DNA of 64,000 nucleotides, taken from positions 15,134 through 79,133 of the forward strand of contig CAAGAW010000019.1 in the NCBI GenBank assembly GCA_900767465.1, in the 5' to 3' direction. How positions within the stretch are numbered: the stretch's first letter is position 1; each line of letters begins with the position of its first letter. A program made the translations under genes and the position numbers. The notes beneath the pieces were generated by a model. It searched no databases. It was not told the DNA's origin and was given only the letters and a program-made list of their open reading frames with translations. The stretch is from Clostridia bacterium. Lineage in GTDB: Bacteria; Bacillota; Clostridia; Christensenellales; Pumilibacteraceae. Positions 56,731 to 64,000 of the stretch are shown here, one piece after another.

Positions 56731-58749
56731 CTATTTACCGAGCACGCAGATTTCCGAAACGCGGATTTCTTTGTTTTTGTCGCTCAGCTTGTTCGAAATT
56801 TCGATTTCGATTTTACTTACCTTGATCGGGTTGAACGAAGCAACCGCTCCTCCTCCCTGACGCATAAACGCGTTGTCGGGGTCGGCGGCACTGAACGAGT
56901 CGGCGGGAACTTTGAGGTCGGCAATTCCGACGATTCCCGTGTATTTCGCACTCGGGTTGTACCACGCGGGCTTTTCGGCGAGGGTGAAGAAAATTCTGCT
57001 CGCGCCCCCGAACGCGTAATCGTAACGCGCGCTGTTGTAGATCATGATCGCGCGAATCTCACGAGGCTCGTCGAATTCGAGCGTGATAACCGTCTTGCCC
57101 TTTGCTCTGTACTCCATATCGAAGAAGTAATCGAGCATCGTGACGCAACCGTCGGTGAGGTATTTGACGGATTTTTCGTCCGCGGCGTTAGTGGCGGTGA
57201 CTTTCGCTTTGTCCGCGACGTTACTGAGCCCCGAAGCGACTTTCGGAAGGGGTTGGACGAATTTCGTTGGTCCGTTGCCGAACAGAATATCGTAGCCGAG
57301 CTCGGGATCGAACGCGTAAGTCTGACGGTCGAACGCATACACGCGACCGTTCTGGTTGGCGATCGTGGTGTTGGTAGGATCGCCGTGCACCCAGTAAACG
57401 TTGTAAAGTTCGCCGTCCGCTTCGACGTAAGCGTTGTGTCCGACGCCCGTCATATAATCGTTGGTGGCGTTGACGCCGAGCGCCGAACGCTCGCGGGAGA
57501 GTTTTTCGTATTTGTAGTCGTCGCCGAGAATCTTTTCGGACACAGCCTGATGACAACCGTAGTCGCGGGCGGCATAACCGGTATGCGAATAGGTAAGATA
57601 ATAGCGCTTTTTGCCGTCGGCGGAAGTGTGAGCGAGCATTTGCGCGCCTTCGACGAGCGATCCCTCGTAGTCGTTCGTTACGCCTTCGAGTTTGTACGAA
57701 TTATAATCCCATACTCCCGCGCCCTCGCCGGTGTACGTAACGGACTGTGCGTTCGGGTAGGCTATCATGCGCATCGTTTCGTAATTCGGAGTGCACCAGT
57801 CCTTCATTTCCATACCCCAGATGGCAAGAACGCCCTTTATCCAGTGTACAGAGAAGAAAAGATATATTTTGCGGTTGCCCTGCTCGTCGTAGTCGATAAA
57901 CGGCGAACAATCGATTCCGGGCATAGTGCCCGCGTTAAGCACGCCCCCGTTGTACTCGGACGAAGTCTTGTAATCTTCGCCCCACGTATTCTTCGCATAC
58001 GTTTCCAGATCGAAGTGGTCTTCTATGTTTATAACGGGATATTTCGATCGTATAACGTCGCCGTTGCGATTTATCGTTTCGCCCGCTTCGTTCTTCTGAA
58101 CGGTTTCGCCTTCAAACGTGTAGTACTCCTCGCTCGTGAGCGCGCGGAACGGACCTTGCGGAACGTCCGCGACGAAAACCGTCATATGGTAGTTGTTCGG
58201 GTTGTAATCTCTCCCCTCGCCGTAAGCGTTTTTATAGCCCGCGAGGTGCGCTTCGTCCGTCCAGCTCATCGCCGAGAAGAACATATAGTACTTGCCCGTC
58301 ACGTCATCGTAAATAACTTCGGGCGCCCAGAGGTTCTGCTTTATCCAGTCGGCGCGCTCGAGCCGCGCGGAATACCCTCCGTCCACCGCGCCGCAAAGCT
58401 CCCAGTCGTTGAGGTCGCGACTGCGCAAACACGAAAAGCCGTAGGAGCGATCCTCTTCGTTCCACTGCGTGTATACTCCGCCGTTGCCCGACGTGTACTG
58501 ATAGAAATAGCCGCCGTTTTCGGGGTCCTGCTCCTTACTTACCCAGATGACGTCGCTGTCGCCGCCGAACACCGTAAGGTCGTTGCGGTAGAACACGCTC
58601 GAATCGTATTCGCCCGTCATTCCCGCGCCGCGGAAACAGTCGAGCGCGATCGCTTCGCCTTTAAATTCTCCGCAAGCCGTCATCGGCGCGGCACAGACGA
58701 TTGCGGCAAATATTGCGGCAACGGCGCCGAGTATTTTCTTTTTCTTCAT
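56731..58749 (-). CDS. GH43-family lipoprotein glycosidase with C-terminal F5/8-type domain
   Basis: The product of about 672 residues is a lipoprotein (MTAC, Cys26). The five-bladed propeller pattern of GH43 is visible: FGGDSDVIWV (general base region, Asp64), WAPEVIYDDVTGKYYMFFSA, GIDCSPFIDYDEQGNRKIYLFFS (transition-state Asp) and LVEGAQMLAHTSADGKKRYYLTYS (acid Glu). Members cleave arabinose, xylose or galactose linkages. Residues about 510-672 look like a discoidin-like carbohydrate-binding domain. The ATG at 58749 follows GGAGGA; a TTG just before it is less likely. Cell-surface enzyme of the second operon. Confidence 0.92.
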   Translation of the reverse strand: MKKKKILGAVAAIFAAIVCAAPMTACGEFKGEAIALDCFRGAGMTGEYDSSVFYRNDLTVFGGDSDVIWVSKEQDPENGGYFYQYTSGNGGVYTQWNEEDRSYGFSCLRSRDLNDWELCGAVDGGYSARLERADWIKQNLWAPEVIYDDVTGKYYMFFSAMSWTDEAHLAGYKNAYGEGRDYNPNNYHMTVFVADVPQGPFRALTSEEYYTFEGETVQKNEAGETINRNGDVIRSKYPVINIEDHFDLETYAKNTWGEDYKTSSEYNGGVLNAGTMPGIDCSPFIDYDEQGNRKIYLFFSVHWIKGVLAIWGMEMKDWCTPNYETMRMIAYPNAQSVTYTGEGAGVWDYNSYKLEGVTNDYEGSLVEGAQMLAHTSADGKKRYYLTYSHTGYAARDYGCHQAVSEKILGDDYKYEKLSRERSALGVNATNDYMTGVGHNAYVEADGELYNVYWVHGDPTNTTIANQNGRVYAFDRQTYAFDPELGYDILFGNGPTKFVQPLPKVASGLSNVADKAKVTATNAADEKSVKYLTDGCVTMLDYFFDMEYRAKGKTVITLEFDEPREIRAIMIYNSARYDYAFGGASRIFFTLAEKPAWYNPSAKYTGIVGIADLKVPADSFSAADPDNAFMRQGGGAVASFNPIKVSKIEIEISNKLSDKNKEIRVSEICVLGK

Positions 58750-58789
58750 CAATTAAGTCCTCCTTGATCTTTTTACGTTTGTCGTGCCG

Positions 58790-59674
58790 TCAGCCTTTGA
58801 AACCCGACGAAATGGACATATCTTTCATAATGAATTTCTGCGACGCGAGGTACAGCAATACGAGAGGGAGCATTGCGACGAAGCATCCCGCCATACGGAG
58901 CGGCCAGTTCTGAAGGTACGGGTCCTCGTACTGCGCGAGCACGAGCTGCAACGTTGCCGATTCGGCGGTGGGAAGGTAAAGAAGCGGCCCCATATAGTCG
59001 TTATATCCCGTGATGAAATACAGAATGAATTGCGCCACGAGCACGGGAACGGAAGTCGGAAGCATAATGCGCATAAACGTGCCGAAGCACCCGAGCCCGT
59101 CGATTTTCGCGCACCCGATCAGATCGTCGGGCATCGAAATGTAGTACTGCCGAAGGAAAAACACCACGCCTATCGTTCCGAAAAGCCTCGGAACGAACAG
59201 CGGCAAAGCCGTGCCTATCCAGCCGAGTTTGTCGAAGATGAGATACGACGTGATAAGTCCGATATTGTTCGGAATAGTCATCGTCGCGATAAGCACCGAA
59301 AACATTAAGGTTTTTCCGGGAAAACGGACTTTTGCGAATGCGAACGCGGACATTGCGGATACGAACACGCCTATGAGCGAGCTCGGACCGTAATACAACA
59401 TTGTGTTCAGAAACCCGCGGATTATCGAATATCCGCCCGCTTCCTCTATGAGCACGCGGCGATACATTGCGAGCGAGGGGTTTTCGGGCCAGAATTTGAA
59501 GTACGCGCCCTGCGCTTCGTAAGGTGTCATGATCGACGTTGCTAACATTATATAGAACGGAGCGATCACGAACAGCATCACAAGCGCAAGAAGAACGTAT
59601 CTTATTACGCGGTGAATTATCCAGCCGGTTTCGCGCTTTTTTCTGACGGTGAGAATTTTAACGGGCTCAGTCAT
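58790..59674 (-). CDS. Sugar ABC transporter permease, MalG type
   Basis: The 294-residue membrane protein has six helices and the EAA loop (IGCAKIDGLGCFGTFMRIMLP). Overlaps the end of the MalF-type gene by 8 bases. Paired with a binding lipoprotein two genes upstream; no ATPase in the operon. Confidence 0.95.
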   Translation of the reverse strand: MTEPVKILTVRKKRETGWIIHRVIRYVLLALVMLFVIAPFYIMLATSIMTPYEAQGAYFKFWPENPSLAMYRRVLIEEAGGYSIIRGFLNTMLYYGPSSLIGVFVSAMSAFAFAKVRFPGKTLMFSVLIATMTIPNNIGLITSYLIFDKLGWIGTALPLFVPRLFGTIGVVFFLRQYYISMPDDLIGCAKIDGLGCFGTFMRIMLPTSVPVLVAQFILYFITGYNDYMGPLLYLPTAESATLQLVLAQYEDPYLQNWPLRMAGCFVAMLPLVLLYLASQKFIMKDMSISSGFKG

Positions 59675-60599
59675 AGCACACCCACTTTGCGCTGAGACGG
59701 AAGTTCAGCCGCGTGAAGATTATAACAGCGATCGCGACTACCCAGCTGAGAGCGCTCGCCATACCTATTCCGAGCCTGGAGTAGAAGCGCCAGCTCATAA
59801 GATACATGTAGTAAGACAGGGTGACGGCTCGGTTTGCGGGTCCGTAGCCGTTTCCGGATATGATCTGCATAACGCTCATTTCCTGAATTGCCGCGACGAG
59901 CTGCGTTACGAGCAGATAGAAAAGCGTCGGTGTGATGCACGGTACGATTATCTTCCAAAAAACCGTAATTTCCTTTGCTCCGTCCACTTTCGCCGCTTCG
60001 CATATTTCCTGACGAACGTTGCGGAGCGCCGCCTGCATAAGGACTATATTTGTGCCGTTTTGCCACGCGCTGATAAGAAGCACGCTCGGCATAAACCATT
60101 GCGCGGACGATATAAACGGTATCTTGGCAAGCCCCATAGAAACCAGGATCGTGTTCGCGACACCGAAGTTCGAATCGAGTATCCACGACCACATAAGCGT
60201 TACGCCGACGCTCGAACACACGCTCGGAATAAAAAGAATCGTGCGCGCAAACCCCGAGCCTTTGAGCCCTTTTGTGAGCAGGTTTGCGATAAACAGCGAC
60301 ATAAGCATATTTATCGGAACACTGAGGCAGTAATAAAGGCTGTTGAGTATCGCAGTGCGGATCATTCCGTCCTCGTCGCGGAAGATCGCGGAGTAGTTTT
60401 TGAATCCTACCCACGTCGCGGATAACAGGTCGAAGCCGAACATGTCGGTGAACGACAGATACAGCGACATGGCAAGCGGGAAAAATCCGAAAATCAGATA
60501 CCCGACGAACGGTCCGCAAGCCATTAAAAAGCCCGCGATCGCTTCGCCGCGATTTTCGTATTTTTTCGGCTTATTCCATTTTATAGCGGTATTGTTCAT
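59667..60599 (-). CDS. Sugar ABC transporter permease, MalF type
   Basis: The 310-residue product has six membrane helices and the EAA loop CEAAKVDGAKEITVFWKIIVP. It lies 16 bases after the binding-protein gene with a weak GGA ribosome binding site. Confidence 0.95.
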   Translation of the reverse strand: MNNTAIKWNKPKKYENRGEAIAGFLMACGPFVGYLIFGFFPLAMSLYLSFTDMFGFDLLSATWVGFKNYSAIFRDEDGMIRTAILNSLYYCLSVPINMLMSLFIANLLTKGLKGSGFARTILFIPSVCSSVGVTLMWSWILDSNFGVANTILVSMGLAKIPFISSAQWFMPSVLLISAWQNGTNIVLMQAALRNVRQEICEAAKVDGAKEITVFWKIIVPCITPTLFYLLVTQLVAAIQEMSVMQIISGNGYGPANRAVTLSYYMYLMSWRFYSRLGIGMASALSWVVAIAVIIFTRLNFRLSAKWVCYD

Positions 60600-60615
60600 A
60601 GTTTTTGTCCGGAAA

Positions 60616-62535
60616 TCAGTACGAAGCGAGTTTGTTGTTGGTTTTTGTCACGGCTTCGCTTGCCCACGCGTCGTAAGACATATTGCCGTTGCGGACGTAA
60701 GTGTTGAGCTCGTTCGCCCAGACGTTAATCCACTCGTAGTCTTCCATGTACCACCAGTCGCCCGACGTCTGATAGCCAAGATTCTGTTTGAACAGTCCGA
60801 CGTTTTGCGGCGCGGAGCCCGAAGCGAATTCCATTTCGGAGAGAAGTTCGGCTTGATTCGGGAAGAATCCGTGCTTTGCCTTTACTCTCTGTCCGTCTTT
60901 GCTCGCCATCCACGCGATGAACGCGGCGGCTTTTTCCTTCTTTTCGGATTTTCTTCTCACTACCATACCCATGGAGTTCGACTGACCCGCGACTTTGCCG
61001 CGCGCTTTGACGGTATCGTCGGAAGCGTCCGCGGGGTTTGCGTACTCTTTATAGACGAGAAGAGGCGCTACGTCATAAGTGAATTTGTACTCGTCCATAT
61101 ACTCGGAAATCATCGGCATGTAGGTCGAATATTCCACAATCATCGCGATCTGACCCGACCAGAACCAGTTGTAGTCCTTTTTCGCAAGCAGAAGGTTGGG
61201 GTTCGGCGAAACGTTGATGCCGTTCTTTCCGTTCACGGAAGTCGTTTTACTTGCGCCCAGGCGAACGTACCGCTCGAACGCTTCGCGGATCGACGGAAGC
61301 TCGGCAAGCGTTCCGTCAGCTTTTGCCGCCGTAACCGTTTCGCGGATACCGAGCACTTCGCCCGACGTGTGAGAATACGTTCCGTCTGCGTTCGGAGTGG
61401 GGATTTCTCCCGCCGCGAGGTCGTACTTATCGTTGAAACCGAGCGTTTCTCCCGCCGCGTATACCGTACCCGAAGCGCCCGTAAAGGTCTTTCCGTCCGC
61501 TACGATATAGTTGGGGCTCGGGTCGAGAAGCGAGAAGTTGTAATCGCCGTTGCCGCTGAGGTCGGTGAGACAGTCTCCGCCCACGCTCCAGCCGTACATA
61601 AACCACCACTCGGTGAAAAATCCGTACTCGACGGTGCCGTTTGTCGTATCTTTGAGAAGCTTGCCGTCGTTGTTCTTATATTCGTCCACAAGAGAGCAAT
61701 CGTCGCGGTTGAAAAGCCGCGCGAGGTCCTCCGCTTCGTCCCAGTTCATTGCGATGCGGTTGTTGAAAACAAGCACCTCGTCGCCGTTCGGCTGATTCCA
61801 TCTGCTACCGCCGTAAGTAGGTTTTTCGCGATAAAAGCCCTTTTTCGGGAGTTTCGTCATATTTTTGAACTTTTTGACGGCAGAAGCGCCCACGAGCCCG
61901 TCGTTTTTCATACGATCGTATTCGGCCTCGTAATCGGCGCGTGTTTTACCGCGATTGTCCGCTTTTTCTCCCGCCCAGAACGCCTCCGTATCCGCTTCGT
62001 CCACGCTGATAACGAGCACGCCCGCCTGACGGAACAGCGTTTCGTTGTAGTACAGCGCGGTCGGGCGCGAATCGAGCGGCAGACCGTAAATATCGTCCGT
62101 TTCGCCCGATTTTTTGGTTTCGGCGTTGTAACGGTATCTGCCCGCAACCGACGGATATATATCCGAAATATCGACGTCAGTCACCGCACCGAGTTCGGCG
62201 GTAATCGGCGAAGTGAGCCGCGCGCCCACGTCCTTTTTGAAGTTGTCCTCGTTCTCGAGGAACACGTCGGGTCCCGAGGTCGTGCTCGCCGCCGCTACTA
62301 CCGATGTGTCGTACTGCCCGGGAGTTTTCACGGTGAGCGCCGCTTTTATTCCGTGGCTCGCTCCATAGCTCGCATTGAATTCGTCCACCATCGCTTTATA
62401 AGCCGCGACTTCGCTTTCCGATCCCTTTATCCAAAAGTCGATTCTGTTCGGGTCGCTCGTTCCGCAACCCGCGATCGGTGCCGCGACGAGACACGCCGCA
62501 AGTACCGCCGCCAAAAATTTCTTTAATCTTTTCAT
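60616..62535 (-). CDS. Sugar ABC transporter substrate-binding lipoprotein (large, family 1)
   Basis: The 639-residue lipoprotein (IAGC, Cys24) has a family 1 fold: FWIKGSESEVAAYKAMVDEFN at the N-terminus, GPDVFLENEDNFKK, YGLPLDSRPTALYYNETLF, and a C-terminal KEKAAAFIAWMASKDGQR helix. About 200 residues longer than classical maltose-binding proteins, with an insert around 190-330. Imports an unknown oligosaccharide for the GH43 pathway. Confidence 0.94.
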   Translation of the reverse strand: MKRLKKFLAAVLAACLVAAPIAGCGTSDPNRIDFWIKGSESEVAAYKAMVDEFNASYGASHGIKAALTVKTPGQYDTSVVAAASTTSGPDVFLENEDNFKKDVGARLTSPITAELGAVTDVDISDIYPSVAGRYRYNAETKKSGETDDIYGLPLDSRPTALYYNETLFRQAGVLVISVDEADTEAFWAGEKADNRGKTRADYEAEYDRMKNDGLVGASAVKKFKNMTKLPKKGFYREKPTYGGSRWNQPNGDEVLVFNNRIAMNWDEAEDLARLFNRDDCSLVDEYKNNDGKLLKDTTNGTVEYGFFTEWWFMYGWSVGGDCLTDLSGNGDYNFSLLDPSPNYIVADGKTFTGASGTVYAAGETLGFNDKYDLAAGEIPTPNADGTYSHTSGEVLGIRETVTAAKADGTLAELPSIREAFERYVRLGASKTTSVNGKNGINVSPNPNLLLAKKDYNWFWSGQIAMIVEYSTYMPMISEYMDEYKFTYDVAPLLVYKEYANPADASDDTVKARGKVAGQSNSMGMVVRRKSEKKEKAAAFIAWMASKDGQRVKAKHGFFPNQAELLSEMEFASGSAPQNVGLFKQNLGYQTSGDWWYMEDYEWINVWANELNTYVRNGNMSYDAWASEAVTKTNNKLASY

Positions 62536-62550
62536 AACAACCTCCGTAAA

Positions 62551-63453
62551 TCATTTCCCCGCCGCTTCGGCGATAGTTCTTTCAAGCTTATCCGCGCCGC
62601 CGACGAGACGTAATATCCTGTGTTTGCCGTTTTTATCGGGAACGAACGACGTTATACCGTCTTCGTTTACCGAAACGACGCCGTTTTCGCCGATTTTCAG
62701 TCCGTACTCTTCGCCGTCAATCGCCGCAAGACACGTCACGGGATCCCAGCTTTCGCGCCTGAATCCGTCCTCGCTCCCGCCGGCGGCTTTTGCGAAACTC
62801 GTCATCGCGTAACGGACGGGTCCGGGCATATCTTTTGGTTTTGTAAACACGCTCGCACCGAGCTCGTGCGGCGAGAACACTGTAGGAACGGGACAATTCG
62901 CCGCAAAATACCGAGCGGATCCCACGTCCTGTAGTATGTTCCATTCGGCAGAGCGTTTTTCGTTATTACTCGAACAGAAAGATCCGCCCATAACGTATAT
63001 TTCGCTTACTTTTTCCTTAACGAGCGTTTCGCCGTCTTTATCCGAATATTCGTCCGCGCCGCTTTTGAGAAGCTCGGACATATTGCAAAGCGGTCCGATT
63101 GAGACGATCACGATCTTTTCGTCCGCTTCTGCGAGGGTTTTTCTGATAAGCCCGACCGCGCCGATTTCGGGCGTTTTCGCGCCATACTTCTCGGCGACGG
63201 CTCGCGCGTACTTGTTCTCGAAATCGCACGCAAGCGGAGGTAATTCCATGCTTCCGATCGGAACGGTTACGCCATAATAGTCGCAAATGGCTTTAACCGC
63301 TTCGGGCGCTCCCTCTCGCGCGGTGGAACACGTTACGGCGAGAAGGTCGCACCTTCCCTCTCTCATTCTTCCGAGAATCACGCCGAGCGCAACCGCATCG
63401 TCACAGTCTATTCCGATGTCTGTATCGAGCACGATATGTTTTCTTTTTTTCAT
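62551..63453 (-). CDS. Inosine-uridine-preferring nucleoside hydrolase family protein
   Basis: The 300-residue product starts with the calcium-binding motif DTDIGIDCDDAVAL (Asp10, Asp12, Asp18, Asp19 region). SIGPLCNMSELL, VMGGSF and AEWNILQDVGSARYF follow, as in the family. It would split ribonucleosides or related N-glycosides to free sugar and base. In this operon it may act on an N-glycosylated or ribosyl-type import product rather than nucleosides; that is inference. First gene of the operon, with the operon promoter just upstream. Confidence 0.93.
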   Translation of the reverse strand: MKKRKHIVLDTDIGIDCDDAVALGVILGRMREGRCDLLAVTCSTAREGAPEAVKAICDYYGVTVPIGSMELPPLACDFENKYARAVAEKYGAKTPEIGAVGLIRKTLAEADEKIVIVSIGPLCNMSELLKSGADEYSDKDGETLVKEKVSEIYVMGGSFCSSNNEKRSAEWNILQDVGSARYFAANCPVPTVFSPHELGASVFTKPKDMPGPVRYAMTSFAKAAGGSEDGFRRESWDPVTCLAAIDGEEYGLKIGENGVVSVNEDGITSFVPDKNGKHRILRLVGGADKLERTIAEAAGK

Positions 63454-63528
63454 TCAAGCACCATCTCCGTATGTAAAAATCCGACCGGCGCTTCGCCCCG
63501 TGCGGCGCGCGCCTTTATTAGCGATTTA

Positions 63529-63557
63529 AGGGTATCATATCTTCGCTTTAATGTCAA
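63529..63557 (-). promoter_or_regulatory. Promoter of the six-gene sugar operon
   Basis: TTGACA (63552-63557), 17 bases, TACCCT (63529-63534) with an extended TG element, on the minus strand. Leader about 70 bases. Confidence 0.65.
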
Positions 63558-63642
63558 TAGGCTCAAAGCTACACCGCTGATTTTTGATATATTTAGCATT
63601 TTTTCTGTTATATTTTCGGAGCTTTCCCGTCGCCGGAAAAAC

Positions 63643-63668
63643 AAAAAAATCGGCGCGAAACCGATTTT
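63643..63668 (-). terminator. Terminator of the 53-residue gene
   Basis: On the minus strand AAATCGG and CCGATTT pair around a 7-base loop, followed by TTTTG. Confidence 0.75.
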
Positions 63669-63731
63669 CGACCGATAAAACGGCAAATCGCGGGTTTTTC
63701 GCATTTTTGCCGACAACCGAATTTAAGTATG

Positions 63732-63893
63732 TTAACAATGCTTATCAACGTCATCGAAAGCGCGGGTGTATTGTTTGCCGTTTTTTGAAACGCATTTACA
63801 AAACAGCGTGCCTTCATCGTTGATGAATCCGAGACCGGATAACTTTTCGTTAGAATTTCTAACTTTTCTGATTGAGTAAACTACTTTTTTCAT
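63732..63893 (-). CDS. Small conserved-looking 53-residue protein, unknown function
   Basis: Starts at an ATG with GGAGG 11 bases upstream. The product is charged and compact (MKKVVYSIRKVRNSNEKLS, GLGFINDEGTLFCKCVSKNG, ending DKHC) with three cysteines (CKC and a terminal Cys), suggesting a small beta-rich fold, possibly metal-binding. I do not recognise it. Its leader can fold over the ribosome binding site. Confidence 0.65.
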   Translation of the reverse strand: MKKVVYSIRKVRNSNEKLSGLGFINDEGTLFCKCVSKNGKQYTRAFDDVDKHC

Positions 63894-63898
63894 TTGGG

Positions 63899-64000
63899 AT
63901 ATACCTCCGTTTTTTATTAGCCTTTCGGCAAAGACGGAGTAGCACCGAGAAAAGCAAACGTAAGTGCGAGTTAAAGTCGCAATCCCCGAAGTCAACGAAA
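63899..64000 (-). promoter_or_regulatory. Structured leader sequestering the ribosome binding site of the 53-residue gene (partial)
   Basis: On the minus strand CTCCGT (about 63940) can pair with ACGGAG of the ribosome binding site (about 63912). Inside lies GCC-GAAA-GGC, a GNRA-type hairpin. Upstream sequence up to the window edge also has short complementary arms. It matches no riboswitch class I know, and the element is cut by the window end. Confidence 0.35.

Overview
The window looks like a chromosomal segment of an uncultured, gut-type Bacillota, class Clostridia. The evidence is a base composition near 50% GC, many lipoproteins with Firmicutes-style lipoboxes, AGGAGG-type ribosome binding sites, promoters of the TTGACA-17-TATAAT type, a typical ssrA, and an ecfA1-ecfA2-ecfT-truA cluster. 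The family style (huge Ig-like or cysteine-module lipoproteins, ABC sugar importers without an ATPase gene) recalls Christensenellales-like gut lineages. That placement is inference, not proof.

Layout. 1-14.6 kb is mostly housekeeping: the 5' part of queH coupled to a trypsin-like lipoprotein protease, a 1.5 kb intergenic mosaic of dispersed repeats, ung, an ArsR regulator, a small XRE-controlled membrane-protein cluster, a zinc-ribbon protein, an MDR dehydrogenase, truA with an ECF transporter module, an acidic zinc-ribbon protein, a YpsA-like SLOG protein and an AraC regulator. 14.6-34.9 kb (minus strand) is one tightly packed 11-gene operon. It encodes a sugar-binding lipoprotein, two permeases, three large secreted or lipoprotein scaffolds (one with DUF4838), an M55 D-aminopeptidase, an ADP-ribosylglycohydrolase-family protein, and GH2, GH36 and GH38 glycosidases. 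It reads as a glycan scavenging locus, importing oligosaccharide and trimming alpha-galactose, alpha-mannose and beta-linked sugars in the cytoplasm.

35-42 kb holds two surface lipoproteins, one with cysteine-rich repeats and one with a 54-triplet collagen-like stalk and a beta-helix head, then a complete tyrosine recombinase. Between the collagen-like gene and the recombinase lie two inverted copies of a 22-bp sequence enclosing about 120 bp that carries one strong promoter. The arrangement is that of a recombinase-controlled invertible promoter. As sequenced, the promoter points away from the collagen-like gene into a terminator (OFF). This is the most interesting system in the window.

42-51 kb is a patchwork of small genes: an HD-domain protein, a CmpB-type membrane protein, an MmcQ/YjbR protein, tRNA-Pro, tmRNA with an adjacent AT-rich islet carrying a methyltransferase, a divergent ferredoxin and Crp/Fnr pair, a gene remnant coupled to a HEPN-like gene, a DUF4190/XRE divergent pair, two tRNA-Ala genes and a second block of dispersed repeats. 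51-63.5 kb (minus) is a second, six-gene sugar operon: nucleoside hydrolase, binding lipoprotein, two permeases, a GH43 lipoprotein and a 1906-residue repeat lipoprotein. The window ends with a 53-residue protein whose leader can fold over its ribosome binding site.
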